From Vagococcus bubulae (lineage in GTDB: Bacteria; Bacillota; Bacilli; Lactobacillales; Vagococcaceae), in assembly GCF_003950315.1 (NCBI RefSeq), contig NZ_NGJT01000009.1:25976-89975 (forward strand): 64,000 nt of DNA, read 5' to 3'. The position numbers were made by a program, and so were the translations under genes. Of this stretch, positions 47,203 through 57,664 are shown one piece after another. The stretch's first letter is position 1, and every line of letters begins with the position of its first letter. The notes below the pieces were generated by a model. The model did no database searches. It saw only the letters and a program-made list of their open reading frames with translations, and was not told the DNA's origin.

Positions 47203-47246
47203 AATGCGATTCTCCTTTTAAATTTTATTCTTATCTATTGTAGCCG

Positions 47247-47276
47247 AAAAAAAGGGAATTGACTAGTCAATTCCCT
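47247..47276 (-). terminator. Intrinsic terminator of glyA
   Basis: A perfect 22-bp palindrome (GGGAATTGACT with AGTCAATTCCC) is followed by seven T residues on the minus strand. Confidence 0.9.
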
Positions 47277-47283
47277 AAAAATT

Positions 47284-48522
47284 TTATTTATAAAGTGGAT
47301 GGTTATTTAATAACTCTGCCACTTCTTTTCTTATTTTCTCTAACACACTTTCTTCTTCATGATAAGTCAGTGCTTCAACAATTAACTCAGCTACTTTTTT
47401 AGCATCTTCTTCTTTAAATCCACGAGTTGTAATAGCTGGTGTTCCTATACGGATACCACTTGTGACAAATGGACTTTGACTCTCAAATGGAATGGTATTT
47501 TTATTAACTGTAATATGTACACTATCTAAAATAGCTTCTGCTTCTTTACCAGTTAACTTAAATCCTGTCACGTCTATTAATAATAAATGATTATCTGTAT
47601 CCCCACTAATTAAACGCGCTCCAGGTGTTTGATTAATTACACGAGCCATCGCCTTAGCATTTGCTAATACTTGTTTACTATAATCTTTAAATTCAGGTAA
47701 TAGTGCTTCTCTAAATGCCACAGCTTTTCCTGCTATAACATGCTCTAATGGGCCACCTTGAATCCCTGGGAAAATAGCACTATTTATTTTTTTAGCTAAT
47801 TCTGGTGAGTTAGTTAAGATAAGTCCACCTCTAGGGCCTCTTAATGTTTTATGGGTTGTTGACGTGACAATATCTGCATATGGAACTGGATTTTGATGTA
47901 GACCTGTTGCAACAAGTCCTGCAATATGAGCCATATCCACCATTAATTTAGCTCCAACACTATCTGCTATTTCTCTAAATTTCTTGAAATCAATATCTCT
48001 AGAGTATGCACTTGCTCCAGCTACAATCAGTTTTGGCTGATGTTTTCTTGCTAAAATTCTAACCACTTCATAGTCGATAACTTCTGTCACTGGATCTACA
48101 CCATATGACACAAAGTTATATGTTTTACCACTAAAGTTTACTGGAGAACCATGTGTTAAATGCCCTCCTGCTGTTAAGTCCATTCCCATAACAGTGTCTC
48201 CGTCTTCAACTAAAGACAGGTAAGCGGCAGTATTCGCTTGTGAGCCTGAATGAGGCTGAACATTAGCAAAATCAGCTTGGAATAAATCTTTCGCACGATC
48301 AATCGCTAAATTCTCTACCACATCAACAAATTCGCACCCACCATAATATCTGCGTCCAGGATATCCTTCTGCATACTTATTTGTTAATACACTTCCTTGG
48401 GCTGCCATAACAGCTTCTGATACAAAATTTTCTGAAGCGATTAGCTCAATCGTTTCTTGTTGTCTCTGTTTTTCATTAGCTATAGCATCCCACAAAACAG
48501 CATCTTCTTTTTTATAATCCAT
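47284..48522 (-). CDS. glyA: Serine hydroxymethyltransferase
   Basis: A 412-residue PLP enzyme with the lysine in [15 protein letters not shown] (about residue 226), [15 protein letters not shown] and the glycine-rich [10 protein letters not shown] near the C-terminus. It makes glycine and methylene-THF from serine. The start is ambiguous between ATG at 48522 (11 nt after GGGAG) and in-frame GTG/TTG codons within 12 nt upstream. ATG gives the family N-terminus. tsaC lies upstream, as in many Firmicutes. Confidence 0.95.
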   Translation of the reverse strand: MDYKKEDAVLWDAIANEKQRQQETIELIASENFVSEAVMAAQGSVLTNKYAEGYPGRRYYGGCEFVDVVENLAIDRAKDLFQADFANVQPHSGSQANTAAYLSLVEDGDTVMGMDLTAGGHLTHGSPVNFSGKTYNFVSYGVDPVTEVIDYEVVRILARKHQPKLIVAGASAYSRDIDFKKFREIADSVGAKLMVDMAHIAGLVATGLHQNPVPYADIVTSTTHKTLRGPRGGLILTNSPELAKKINSAIFPGIQGGPLEHVIAGKAVAFREALLPEFKDYSKQVLANAKAMARVINQTPGARLISGDTDNHLLLIDVTGFKLTGKEAEAILDSVHITVNKNTIPFESQSPFVTSGIRIGTPAITTRGFKEEDAKKVAELIVEALTYHEEESVLEKIRKEVAELLNNHPLYK

Positions 48523-48580
48523 ATGCAAACACACTCCCGATTTTTTATACTATTGTACCATATTTCTTTATAATTACTAT

Positions 48581-49618
48581 TTATTTTCTAAAAAATGTTT
48601 GATTTGCTGCTTTTTTTAACCGATTCATATAACCTGCGTTTTGACTTACTTCTGGATATCCTTCTGCCAAAATCACACCATCATACCCTGTTAATTCAGC
48701 ATCGAGTGCTCTTAATCCACCAAATAAATGCTGCATAGCAGATTTAACCTCTTTTTTTTCTGATAGCATATAAAGTGCAAATACCGAATAATCCACTAAA
48801 CGATCCGCTATTTCTCCGCTAGATAAAATAGCAACTGTTTTATCCAATTGTTGATAGTATTCAATCGCTTCTTCCCAGTTATCTAGCTCACTGTCTATCA
48901 TTATTACTGGTGTATCAGGAGAATAATGTTTGTACTTCATACCTGGCGATTTTGGTGCATTCTGTTCATCGACTAAGTATGTGTCAATCGCTATTTCACC
49001 GATAACTTGTTCTATTTCTTCTTTTGTAATCGCTCCTGGTCTTAAAATAGTTGGCATATCAGGATTGCTCATATCTAACACGGTTGATTCTATTCCAACT
49101 TCACATCCACCATCGTCTAATACACCTTCAATCTTTCCACTCAAATCATTCAATACATGAATGGCAGTGGTAGGACTTGGCTTACCTGATGTATTAGCAC
49201 TTGGACCGACTAGTGGTGTACCTGACTGACGAATCAATTCCAGTGTGACATGGTTATTTGGCATTCTAAAAGCAGCTGTATTTAAATTAGCTGTTACACT
49301 GGTTGATAAATCATTGTCCTGTGCTAAATTAAAAATAAGCGTTAATGGCCCTGGCCAAAATGTTTTCATCAACTGTATGGCTTTGTCAGGAATAGCCTCA
49401 ACATATTCTTCTACCATCTCTTTTGAGTCCACATGAACAATCAAGGGGTTATCACTCGGACGTCCCTTAGCTAGATAGACTTTTTTCACCGCTTCTGTAT
49501 TGGTCGCATCTGCTCCCAATCCATAGACAGTCTCAGTCGGAAACGAGATAAGTCCCCCTTGTTTAATAATTTCAGCTGCTTCTTTCATTTTATCTTGATG
49601 ATATACTTTAGTCTCCAT
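48581..49618 (-). CDS. sua5: L-threonylcarbamoyladenylate synthase (Sua5 type)
   Basis: A 345-residue enzyme with an N-terminal YrdC domain (GGLISFPTETVYGLGADAT, KGRPSDNPLIVHV, SANTSGKPSPT) and a C-terminal Sua5 domain (SPGMKYKHYSPDTP onward). It makes the TC-AMP intermediate for tRNA t6A37. The gene order tdk-prfA-prmC-sua5-glyA on the minus strand is a standard Firmicutes translation cluster. Confidence 0.94.
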   Translation of the reverse strand: METKVYHQDKMKEAAEIIKQGGLISFPTETVYGLGADATNTEAVKKVYLAKGRPSDNPLIVHVDSKEMVEEYVEAIPDKAIQLMKTFWPGPLTLIFNLAQDNDLSTSVTANLNTAAFRMPNNHVTLELIRQSGTPLVGPSANTSGKPSPTTAIHVLNDLSGKIEGVLDDGGCEVGIESTVLDMSNPDMPTILRPGAITKEEIEQVIGEIAIDTYLVDEQNAPKSPGMKYKHYSPDTPVIMIDSELDNWEEAIEYYQQLDKTVAILSSGEIADRLVDYSVFALYMLSEKKEVKSAMQHLFGGLRALDAELTGYDGVILAEGYPEVSQNAGYMNRLKKAANQTFFRK

Positions 49619-49632
49619 CTTTACACTTCCTT

Positions 49633-50472
49633 TTAGTAAACTTTAACGATTCGGTCATGTCCTGACATATCTTTTACCACTTCTACTATTTTTTTAGGAA
49701 AGTGCTCTTGAAAAATATGTGCCACACTATCCCCTTGCTGATACCCTATCTCTAAATAAATCTTTCCATCACTTGTCAGCAGTTGTGTTGCTTCTTTTGC
49801 TAGTTTTTCATAAATAGCCAGCCCATTCTTTTTAGCAAATAACGCTAGTTTAGGTTCATAATTTCTAACAGATTCATCCATTTCATCCCATTCATCAACA
49901 CTAATATAAGGTGGATTAGATAAGATAATATCAAACATCTGATTTGCTACTGGTTCAAGGGTATTTCCTTCATAAAACTCAATGTTAGTTTCTAAATGTT
50001 TGGCATTTTTTTGTGCTACTTTCAATGCTTCAGGTGATAAATCAATCGCCTTAACTGTCCAATCAGGTCGATTTTTTTTCAAACTGATGGCAATAATACC
50101 TGTTCCTGTTCCAACATCTACCACAACTTTGTTTTGAAAATCATTTTCTGTTAAACAACATTCTACAAGTTCTTCTGTTTCTGGTCTAGGAATTAAAGTA
50201 TCTTCTGACACTAAAAAACGTTCACCATAAAATTCACATGAGCCAATCAAATATTGTGGTGGGTAATCTTGACTGACCTTTTCTAAATCATTTGATAATC
50301 TGTCCAATAAATCTCGGGGAACGTCTTTTTTAAAATGTAACAACAAGTCTGTTTTTGTCCATTGATTATACTCGAGTAATAAATATTCAGCAATTGAAGC
50401 GTCTTTATCATGTGTTTCTAAAAAAGAAGAAGCCCATTTCAGGACTTCAAAATATGTAATAGGCTTATCCAT
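49633..50472 (-). CDS. prmC: Release factor glutamine methyltransferase
   Basis: A 279-residue SAM methyltransferase with an N-terminal helical domain, [16 protein letters not shown] as SAM loop and [15 protein letters not shown] carrying the NPPY catalytic motif. It methylates the GGQ glutamine of release factors. It overlaps the end of prfA by 8 bases, so the enzyme and its substrate are translated together. Confidence 0.96.
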   Translation of the reverse strand: MDKPITYFEVLKWASSFLETHDKDASIAEYLLLEYNQWTKTDLLLHFKKDVPRDLLDRLSNDLEKVSQDYPPQYLIGSCEFYGERFLVSEDTLIPRPETEELVECCLTENDFQNKVVVDVGTGTGIIAISLKKNRPDWTVKAIDLSPEALKVAQKNAKHLETNIEFYEGNTLEPVANQMFDIILSNPPYISVDEWDEMDESVRNYEPKLALFAKKNGLAIYEKLAKEATQLLTSDGKIYLEIGYQQGDSVAHIFQEHFPKKIVEVVKDMSGHDRIVKVY

Positions 50473-51535
50473 TTAATTTCTCCAATTGAGCTGTTTGATC
50501 ATATATAATCAACGCATCCACAATTTCGTCTAATTTTCCTGCTAAGATTTGATCTAGTTTTTGAATCGTTAAGCCAATTCGATGATCAGTCACACGGTTT
50601 TGTGGGAAATTATATGTACGGATACGTTCTGAACGATCCCCTGTACCAACAGCAGATTTACGGTTTGCATCATACTCACTACGACTTTCTTGTTGTAATT
50701 GGTCATACACTCTGGCACGTAATACTTTCATTGCTTTTTCTCTATTTTTTAACTGAGAACGCTCATCTTGCATCGCGACAACAATGCCTGTTGGGATATG
50801 TGTCAAACGCACAGCAGAGGCTGTCTTATTAACATGCTGTCCACCAGCACCACTTGCATGATAAATATCCACACGAATGTCTTTATCTTCTAAGTCTAAT
50901 TCCACTTCTTCTGCTTCAGGTAACACAACCACTGTTGCAGTTGATGTGTGAACACGACCTTGTGATTCAGTTGATGGAACACGTTGTACACGATGCGCGC
51001 CACTTTCATATTTTAATTTAGAGAACACACTGTCCCCTGTAATCATCACAGTCACTTCTTTGTAACCACCAATATCAGTGATATTAGCGTCCATCACCTC
51101 AAATGTCCATCCTTGGTTTTGAGAGTAACTTTGATACATTTCAAATAAATCACCTGCAAATAATGCCGCTTCATCCCCACCAGCAGCGCCACGAATTTCT
51201 AAAATGATATTTTTATCATCATTAGGGTCTTTTGGTAATAAAAGAATCTTAATCCGTTCTTCTAATTCTTCTTTTTCTGTTTTTAACTCTGACAACTCTT
51301 CTTTTGCCATTTCTTGCATCTCATCATCAAGTTTCTCACCTAATAATTCTTCTGTATCCGCAATACCTTCTGTCACTTCTTTATAACGACGGTAAACTTC
51401 TACTGTTTCACGTGTTCCTGCTTCTTCTTTAGATAGCTCCATGAAGCGTTTCGTGTCACTGACAACATCTGGGTCACTTAATAACTCCGCTAATTCTTCG
51501 TAACGGTCTTCAATTGATTGTAATTGATCAAACAT
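50465..51535 (-). CDS. prfA: Peptide chain release factor 1
   Basis: A 356-residue class I release factor. The GGQ motif is in [18 protein letters not shown], and the codon-recognition domain has the RF1-type stretch after [17 protein letters not shown], with [17 protein letters not shown] preceding. It recognises UAA/UAG. I chose the ATG at 51535, 8 nt after AAGGA. The ATG at 51544 overlaps it. The start overlaps the tdk stop by 8 bases. Confidence 0.96.
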   Translation of the reverse strand: MFDQLQSIEDRYEELAELLSDPDVVSDTKRFMELSKEEAGTRETVEVYRRYKEVTEGIADTEELLGEKLDDEMQEMAKEELSELKTEKEELEERIKILLLPKDPNDDKNIILEIRGAAGGDEAALFAGDLFEMYQSYSQNQGWTFEVMDANITDIGGYKEVTVMITGDSVFSKLKYESGAHRVQRVPSTESQGRVHTSTATVVVLPEAEEVELDLEDKDIRVDIYHASGAGGQHVNKTASAVRLTHIPTGIVVAMQDERSQLKNREKAMKVLRARVYDQLQQESRSEYDANRKSAVGTGDRSERIRTYNFPQNRVTDHRIGLTIQKLDQILAGKLDEIVDALIIYDQTAQLEKLNG

Positions 51536-52124
51536 TTTCTTCATCCTTTCGATTTAACAACGGTGGGTTGACATAGTGCTTGCGGCAAACTGGATAATAA
51601 GCCTCATTTCCACCGATTTGTATCTGTTCTCCTGTGTAAACAGGTTTATGATCATCCATCCTTAAATTCATTGTGGCTTTTTTATGACAAAACCAACAAA
51701 TTGTTTTTAATTCTTCTATTTTATCTGCATACAACAATAAATACTTAGAGCCCTCAAATAACTCATTTTTAAAATCATTTTTAAGTCCAAATGCCATCAC
51801 TGGAATATCTAAATCATCCACAATTTTAGCAAATTGAACCACATGAGCTTGTTCTAAAAATTGTGACTCATCAACTAGGATACAGTATGGTTTATCAGTC
51901 ATCTTTTCTACTATATCATAGACATTTGTTTCATGAAAAATCGGGATGGCTTCTCGTCGTAAACCAATGCGACTGGATATAACACCAATCTCATCTCTTG
52001 TATCCAATCCACTAGTCATCAAAACAACTGGTTTATTTTGTTCTTCATAATTGTGAGCAACTTTTAAAATTTCAATGGTTTTCCCACTATTCATCGCACC
52101 ATACTTAAAAAATAATTGAGCCAT
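51528..52124 (-). CDS. tdk: Thymidine kinase
   Basis: A 198-residue type II thymidine kinase with P-loop [15 protein letters not shown], Walker [11 protein letters not shown] and a zinc site built from CWFC and CRKH (VCRKHY). It phosphorylates thymidine for salvage. It is the first gene of the tdk-prfA-prmC-sua5 block, each coupled to the next by short overlap or spacing. Confidence 0.96.
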   Translation of the reverse strand: MAQLFFKYGAMNSGKTIEILKVAHNYEEQNKPVVLMTSGLDTRDEIGVISSRIGLRREAIPIFHETNVYDIVEKMTDKPYCILVDESQFLEQAHVVQFAKIVDDLDIPVMAFGLKNDFKNELFEGSKYLLLYADKIEELKTICWFCHKKATMNLRMDDHKPVYTGEQIQIGGNEAYYPVCRKHYVNPPLLNRKDEENV

Positions 52125-52203
52125 TTGTCTTACTCTCCTTAGTTTATCCTATGATAGTATACTGTAATTTCAGAAAAAAATCATCCAATCAAATACTTTT
52201 TTA

Positions 52204-52590
52204 CTATTTATAATAGATTTTTTCACAGAGAGTTTTTTGATAATCTGTCCGATTCAGCCATGATAGTACGATAAACCAAATGAGACACAATAAAATACCT
52301 TGTAAGGCGTTTACCTCTAATCTATATAATAACATAAATAAAAGACCTGAAAATAATTCCCACAACGTACTAACATGACCAATATGATTAAAACAATATA
52401 AACAGCGACCTTTCAGGAAACAATAAGAAAACACTGGAACTAATTCAGACCATCTTAACTCATGTTGGCAATAAGAACAATGAGATCTAGGTAGGACAAT
52501 GGATTCCTGTTTAGATACTCTATCACCCACTAATACAAAAAAAGAAGCCAAAGACGCCCCTAAGAAAAACAATAAACTAAGTAAAAACAT
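52204..52590 (-). pseudogene. Truncated prepilin peptidase (ComC/PilD N-terminal part)
   Basis: A 128-residue frame. It has an N-terminal hydrophobic segment, then the zinc-type module of A24 prepilin peptidases with two CxxC pairs (SHCSYCQHELRW...PVFSYCFLKGRCLYC). After one further helix the sequence ends at NRTDYQKTLCEKIYYK. The family is normally ~220 residues, with two catalytic aspartates in membrane helices. Here at most the first Asp region remains. No continuation exists in other frames before tdk. It is probably a decayed comC/pilD, though a short stable protein cannot be excluded. Confidence 0.7.
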
Positions 52591-52622
52591 TCTATCATCA
52601 CACCCTTCTTTCTATAAACATT

Positions 52623-52660
52623 CGAAAAAAGAAAAGAGCTCTCTTAAAAGAACTCTTTTT
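52623..52660 (-). terminator. Possible terminator of the helicase gene
   Basis: On the minus strand AAAGAGTTCT and AGAGCTCTTT form an imperfect hairpin, followed by T-rich sequence. Confidence 0.55.
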
Positions 52661-54142
52661 TTAGTGTTGATATTTTTGTAAATCTTGTTCATACTTGGTA
52701 ACGTTTGATTTGTTCACTTTTCTCAAACGGCCTTTAATTGATTTTGTTTGAAGTGTTTTTAATACCAAATCACCTTTACCATTTAAAATGTCGACAAAAG
52801 TTGAAATATCTAATAAATCGATCACACCTATATCATCAGCAGTCATGCCATCAATCTGACACAAGGCCCCAACAATATCACCGGCACGCATTTTTTGCTT
52901 TTTCCCTGCATTAATGTGGATTTTCATAATGTCTTCATTAAAAGATAACCCTTTTTCTTTTCTAAGTTTTGGTGATTCTAATTGTCTATCTAAAAATGGG
53001 CGTTTCATCTCTTTGACCTGTTCACGATTTGGTCGGCGCATCTCTTCTAAACTATCACCTTCTTTAGCCAAAATCGATTTAAAAGATGATTTATCTTTTG
53101 AATTAATAAACGAAATAGCTTTACCACTTTTTTCAAAACGAGCTGTTCGTCCAATACGATGTGTATACGTTTCAACTTTATCAGGTATATCATAATTTAC
53201 AACTAGCTTGATATCTGATACGTCAATTCCTCTTGCTGCAACATCTGTCGCCACCAAGCAGTGAATGTAGCCACGTTTATAATCTTTTATCACGCGTGTT
53301 CGATCACGTTGTTCCATGCCACCGTGCAACATCTCACAATTAACACCTAATAATTTTAATTGTTTGGTTAATTCTTCCACCATTATTTTTGTATTACAAA
53401 AAATAATACTTGTTTCAGGATTTTCAACTATTAGTGTGTCCTTAAACTGAGACAATTTTTCATCATCAGCTGCCCATTGATAATACTGAGAAATTCGTTT
53501 TTTTTGTTCGCCCGTCTTTTTAATTTCCACATAGACAGGATTTTCCAAATATTTTTTAGATAATCGTTTCACCGCATCTGGCATTGTGGCAGAGAATAGC
53601 GCCGTATTTCTTTTTTTAGGTAATCTCGGCATAATTTGATCTAATTGCTCGATAAATCCCATCGCAAACATTTCATCTGCTTCATCTATAATCACTTGGT
53701 TGATTTTACTTAGATTAATCGTTTTTTGCATAATATGATCATATAATCGACCAGGTGTTGCCACCACAATATGTGTTCGTTGTTTTAATTGTTTAACCTG
53801 CATTTGAAAAGAACTCTTTCCAAATAAACTCACGACTTTTAATCGCTTATAACGACCTATATTAAATAATTCTTCTTGAATTTGTGTCGCCAATTCTCTA
53901 GTTGGAGTTAGAATTAATACTTGAGGGTATCGTTCTTCCCACTCTACCGCATCACAAACAGGAATACCAAAAGCGGCCGTCTTCCCACTACCTGTTTGAG
54001 ATTGAACTACAATATCTTTTTTTTCAAGTAGTAATGGTACGACTTCTTTCTGAACTTCTGTGGGGGTTGTATAACCTAAAACATCTAATGCCTCAATTAT
54101 CGACTCATCAATACCAAATAGATTAAATTTATTTTTTACCAT
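52661..54142 (-). CDS. dbpA: DEAD-box RNA helicase, DbpA/YxiN type
   Basis: A 493-residue helicase: Q motif near the N-terminus (LGYTTPTEVQ), AQTGSGKT-type loop as SQTGSGKTA, PTRELA, VIIDEADEM (DEAD), SAT, and the C-terminal HRIGRTAR. A DbpA RNA-binding domain occupies about 415-485 (KMRAGDIVGALCQIDGMTADDIG). DbpA/YxiN proteins act on 23S rRNA hairpin 92. The start at 54142 follows AAGGA at 7 nt. The longer ATG at 54157 overlaps that site. Confidence 0.93.
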   Translation of the reverse strand: MVKNKFNLFGIDESIIEALDVLGYTTPTEVQKEVVPLLLEKKDIVVQSQTGSGKTAAFGIPVCDAVEWEERYPQVLILTPTRELATQIQEELFNIGRYKRLKVVSLFGKSSFQMQVKQLKQRTHIVVATPGRLYDHIMQKTINLSKINQVIIDEADEMFAMGFIEQLDQIMPRLPKKRNTALFSATMPDAVKRLSKKYLENPVYVEIKKTGEQKKRISQYYQWAADDEKLSQFKDTLIVENPETSIIFCNTKIMVEELTKQLKLLGVNCEMLHGGMEQRDRTRVIKDYKRGYIHCLVATDVAARGIDVSDIKLVVNYDIPDKVETYTHRIGRTARFEKSGKAISFINSKDKSSFKSILAKEGDSLEEMRRPNREQVKEMKRPFLDRQLESPKLRKEKGLSFNEDIMKIHINAGKKQKMRAGDIVGALCQIDGMTADDIGVIDLLDISTFVDILNGKGDLVLKTLQTKSIKGRLRKVNKSNVTKYEQDLQKYQH

Positions 54143-54231
54143 GTTAACATCCTTCATAAATAAGCCACTCGCCTATTTTCTTTATTTTAGCTTTATCAGT
54201 GTAACATGTTTTATCTAAATTACTAGCACTA

Positions 54232-54810
54232 TTAGTTTATTTTCACCATTTTAAAAACATCTAGCAATAAATAACAATGAATGGCTACAGAAATTGGTTT
54301 TAATAATATAATCGTTTTAATATAATCTTTTAATGATATCTTTGTAAACCCAGAAGCTAGGCATGCTAAATCATCTGGACCAAAAGGCATTAAAAACGCG
54401 ATAATAAGCATCCAAACAGTATGTTTATTTCCAACATCAACTAATCTTTCTAGTCGTGGCATATTTTTTTCTGACATAATGGTTAAAACAAATTTTCTAC
54501 CATATTTACGAACGAGCAAGAATAATATGATTTCTCCAATAACTAACCCGACTGAAGCGTACACCACTCCTATAATAGGTCCAAACGATAAAATCCCAGC
54601 AACATCACTTACCCCACCAGGAATAATCGGCACAATTGGTTGAATGATTTGAATTAAAATAAAGATAACTGGACCAAAAAAGCCAAAGCGATGTACAAAT
54701 TTTTTCAAGATGATCGGATTTTGAAATAAATTATATTTAAAAGCAAAAAAAATGGCAACAATCACTATTACTAGTCCTACAATAAATATGACTTTGCTTA
54801 GTTTTTTCAT
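54232..54810 (-). CDS. TVP38/TMEM64-family (DedA-like) membrane protein
   Basis: A 192-residue protein with about five hydrophobic segments. It has the VTT-domain core (FGFFGPVIFILIQIIQPIVPIIPGGVSDVAGILSFGP in sections) and a conserved PFGPDDLACLASGFT near residue 145. Relatives are thought to act in lipid handling or membrane homeostasis. The role is unassigned here. It stands alone. Confidence 0.85.
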   Translation of the reverse strand: MKKLSKVIFIVGLVIVIVAIFFAFKYNLFQNPIILKKFVHRFGFFGPVIFILIQIIQPIVPIIPGGVSDVAGILSFGPIIGVVYASVGLVIGEIILFLLVRKYGRKFVLTIMSEKNMPRLERLVDVGNKHTVWMLIIAFLMPFGPDDLACLASGFTKISLKDYIKTIILLKPISVAIHCYLLLDVFKMVKIN

Positions 54811-54897
54811 TTAATCACCTCTACTTATTTATTCTTTTCATTTAAACATTTAAATAATAAGTAAATATGATTGTTTTATAACTATTTTTGTCTAATA

Positions 54898-54928
54898 AAA
54901 AAATCAACCACCAAAGTGATTGATTTTT
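54898..54928 (-). terminator. Terminator of the TrmB-TauE-OCD operon
   Basis: On the minus strand AAAAATCAATCAC and GTGGTTGATTTTT form a hairpin with a TTTG loop. Confidence 0.85.
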
Positions 54929-54932
54929 ATTC

Positions 54933-55916
54933 TTATACAGTTAAACCAATGTTTTGTTCTTTCGCTTGTTCAACCATCTTTTGTGCCACATATACATCTA
55001 GTACAGCTGAACCAACTGTTTTGAAAATAGTAATGTCTTCATCATTTTCTCTACCCTGTAACTTACCTAAGCCAAGCTCTCCTAATTCACCAGCATATTT
55101 ATCTTTTGATACATAGCCATCTTCTAGTGGTTGCATAAAGTCGCCTGCTTCTTGTAACACACCATCCATTGTATCAAAGATAATTAAGTCAGATTCTTTA
55201 ATGATTTCTCGTGGAATTTCGCACATGTCATGTGTATATGCTCCCACACCATTGATGTGAGCTCCCTTTTTCACCCACTCACTAGAAAATGTTGGGCGTT
55301 TAGATGTTGTTACGCTTGTGATGATGTCAGCACCCTCAACACATTCTTGTGCTGTTTGAGTTGGAATCATTGTAACCTTAAATTTTTCTGCCATTTCTTT
55401 TGCAAATGCAGAGGCTCTATCAAAATCAATATCAAAGATACGTACTTCTGTTAAGTCTCTTGCTGTCAACATCGCCCATAATTGACTTTCAGCTTGTCCA
55501 CCTGTTCCAATCAAAGCACCAATTGTTGCATCTTTTCTCGCCAAAAGTTCTGTTGCCGCTCCTTGCACAGCCCCTGTTCTTAATTGTGTTAAATAAGTAC
55601 CATCAAGCATGGCATTCACAATCCCTGTTTCCGCATCAAGAACGACCATTGTCGCTGGAACACTTGGAATGTTTTTTTCAATATTTTTTGGATAAACCGA
55701 CACAATCTTGACACCTAATGCATCTTTTCCACTGTCACATTCAACATAACCTGGCATATAAAGGCTTTGTCCTTCTGCTTTTGGTACTGGGATATTAGTT
55801 CTTAATGGGATAGTTGCTCTACCCTCTGAATAAATTTTTAATGCTTCAAGTGATGCATCCATTGCTGCTCTCATATCAAAACATTTTTCAATATCTTCTT
55901 TTTTCAAAAATAACAT
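54933..55916 (-). CDS. Ornithine cyclodeaminase / mu-crystallin family NAD(P)-dependent enzyme
   Basis: A 327-residue protein of the OCD/CRYM fold. The Rossmann motif is IGALIGTGGQAESQ (about residue 128), the N-terminal substrate domain has LGVKIVSVYPKN with the catalytic-region lysine, and a late DTMDGVLQEAGD is present. Members are ornithine cyclodeaminases, ketimine reductases or alanine-type amino acid dehydrogenases. Nothing here selects among them. It is the third gene of a TrmB/TauE operon. Confidence 0.85.
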   Translation of the reverse strand: MLFLKKEDIEKCFDMRAAMDASLEALKIYSEGRATIPLRTNIPVPKAEGQSLYMPGYVECDSGKDALGVKIVSVYPKNIEKNIPSVPATMVVLDAETGIVNAMLDGTYLTQLRTGAVQGAATELLARKDATIGALIGTGGQAESQLWAMLTARDLTEVRIFDIDFDRASAFAKEMAEKFKVTMIPTQTAQECVEGADIITSVTTSKRPTFSSEWVKKGAHINGVGAYTHDMCEIPREIIKESDLIIFDTMDGVLQEAGDFMQPLEDGYVSKDKYAGELGELGLGKLQGRENDEDITIFKTVGSAVLDVYVAQKMVEQAKEQNIGLTV

Positions 55917-55929
55917 ACTCTTTTCCCCC

Positions 55930-56808
55930 TTAAGCTGTTTGTGATCCTTTTTTAAGTTGTGCTGCTAACATTGAATATGAGCTATATAAAAGAACAAAGA
56001 TAACAACCCATTTCAACATGTAAGTATTTAGTGATTTCACTAAAAAGACTGCTACTAATACCCCTAGAACACCAAATATTGACGTAAATAAAGTGATTTT
56101 ACGGCTATATTCACCAAATTTAATGAATTGAACACTTCCGATTGGCACTGAGAAGGTACACGCTCCCATCATAATTGGGAAAGCGGCAATTGGATCCATT
56201 CCTAATAAGTAAACTGTAACCATTGTCAAAGCATATGACCCAATCCCAATATTGTTTAATGCCCCATATACAAATAATAAAAACGCTGCTAAGACTAGTT
56301 TACCACCATATAACTCTGTTGCTGTCCCATTTGATTGAATCCAATTAACTTGTCCGGCAAAAATTAAGAACGCGGCAATAATTAACCCAACACCAACGAA
56401 TTTTTTAATGGTATCTTCTGGTAGTTTCACTACAAATTTTGGTCCAATATAAGCACCGATTACTTGCGCTATAATACAAATCGCTAATGTTTTAATCCCA
56501 ACATTTACCCCTGAAATATATGATAATGCCATTGCTGCTACAGGTATAACACATTGTGTGTTTAATGTTCCTGGTAATTTTTTCATATTTACCCAACCTA
56601 ATTTTGGATAAAGAACGGTTCCTATTGCAAAATCTGAAATACCAAATGTTGATAAGAAAAACATGATAAATGAAGTAAACGGCAACCATTTTACGTTCGC
56701 TTTTTCTTCTTTAAATTCTTCTTTATGACTCATTAAATCTTTCACAAAAGTAAAAGCGAAAAATCCATTGACTAATATAATTAATGTTAATAAAACTGTT
56801 CTGACCAT
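55930..56808 (-). CDS. TauE/SafE-family anion exporter
   Basis: A 292-residue membrane protein with about eight hydrophobic segments and TauE/SafE features (FFLSTFGISDFAIGTVLYPKLG, ...LNNIGIGSYALTMVTVYLLGM, FPIMMGACTFSVPIGSVQFI in parts). The family moves sulfite, sulfoacetate or other organosulfur anions. It is 2 nt after the TrmB regulator and 13 nt before the OCD-like gene, so a shared metabolic role is likely. Confidence 0.85.
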   Translation of the reverse strand: MVRTVLLTLIILVNGFFAFTFVKDLMSHKEEFKEEKANVKWLPFTSFIMFFLSTFGISDFAIGTVLYPKLGWVNMKKLPGTLNTQCVIPVAAMALSYISGVNVGIKTLAICIIAQVIGAYIGPKFVVKLPEDTIKKFVGVGLIIAAFLIFAGQVNWIQSNGTATELYGGKLVLAAFLLFVYGALNNIGIGSYALTMVTVYLLGMDPIAAFPIMMGACTFSVPIGSVQFIKFGEYSRKITLFTSIFGVLGVLVAVFLVKSLNTYMLKWVVIFVLLYSSYSMLAAQLKKGSQTA

Positions 56809-56810
56809 GA

Positions 56811-57620
56811 CTATTCCCCCTTAAATATTGAACGCACTTTTTCAAACTCGTGACCATATTTACTACGCAATTCTTGAGGCAATTCTTCAATAATTTTCAA
56901 TGTATAAGCATCATGTTTAATGTATTCTTTTGATAAACTAACCATCGCATTATTTTTTGTCCACGTGACGTCTGTTTGACTTGTTTCTTCTGATAATGTA
57001 CCAAACACCACTTCTTTTTCATCTCGAACAATGTTAATCCACCTAGATCCAAAGTCTTTTAATTTTTCTTCTTCAAACCCATGTTGATAATAATGATTTA
57101 ATGGCAGATTATAATGATGTTCTGTATCAAATAGAATCACCACACACTCGTCTAATCGTTTCTCAGCTTCTTGTAATAAAAATAATAGCTCGTTACTGAT
57201 ATCTTGTTTCCATATTTGAACCAACAAACTTTTTTTAGAATGCTTAATTAAATGCTCAACTTTTTCCAAAACATGAGAATACCCTTCAATTTTCCATAAT
57301 AACTCTTCTTCTTCAGCTTCTTTTATCCCACCTAATTGCTTATCCAAAACAGCTAAATCCTGTTTGACGTCCTTTTCTAAGCGTTCAATAAATTCATCTG
57401 AAGATATCGCTCGATACAACTTTGGTTCTGATTTATTCACAATAACTAAATTTTTTTTCAATAACTTTTCTAAAATGTTATACACTTTTGAGCGTGGTAC
57501 ACCAGATTGTTTACTTATTTCATAACCTGTTAGCTTATCTTGTTCCAACAGTGTGGTGTACACTAATGTCTCCATCTCAGAAAAATGATATTTTTTCATT
57601 ATTTGTATTATTGTTTCCAT
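56811..57620 (-). CDS. TrmB-family transcriptional regulator
   Basis: A 269-residue protein with an N-terminal TrmB winged helix (FSEMETLVYTTLLEQDKLTGYEISKQSGVPRSKVYNILEKL in sections, residues 13-53), a coiled-coil region (about 80-100) and a C-terminal sensor domain related to phospholipase-D folds (HHYNLPLNHYYQHGF). It probably controls the two genes downstream in the same operon, through an imperfect palindrome just before its start. The ligand is unknown. Confidence 0.9.
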   Translation of the reverse strand: METIIQIMKKYHFSEMETLVYTTLLEQDKLTGYEISKQSGVPRSKVYNILEKLLKKNLVIVNKSEPKLYRAISSDEFIERLEKDVKQDLAVLDKQLGGIKEAEEEELLWKIEGYSHVLEKVEHLIKHSKKSLLVQIWKQDISNELLFLLQEAEKRLDECVVILFDTEHHYNLPLNHYYQHGFEEEKLKDFGSRWINIVRDEKEVVFGTLSEETSQTDVTWTKNNAMVSLSKEYIKHDAYTLKIIEELPQELRSKYGHEFEKVRSIFKGE

Positions 57621-57640
57621 AATTTTTTCAACCTCTTTTT

Positions 57641-57664
57641 TAGTAGCTACCTTAGTAACTACTA
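57641..57664. promoter_or_regulatory. Likely TrmB operator
   Basis: A 24-bp imperfect palindrome has arms TAGTAGCTAC and GTAACTACTA (9 of 10 paired) around CTTA. It is about 20 bp before the TrmB start and downstream of its likely -10 (TATAGT). A weaker cre-like match (57672-57685) lies next to it. Confidence 0.6.
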
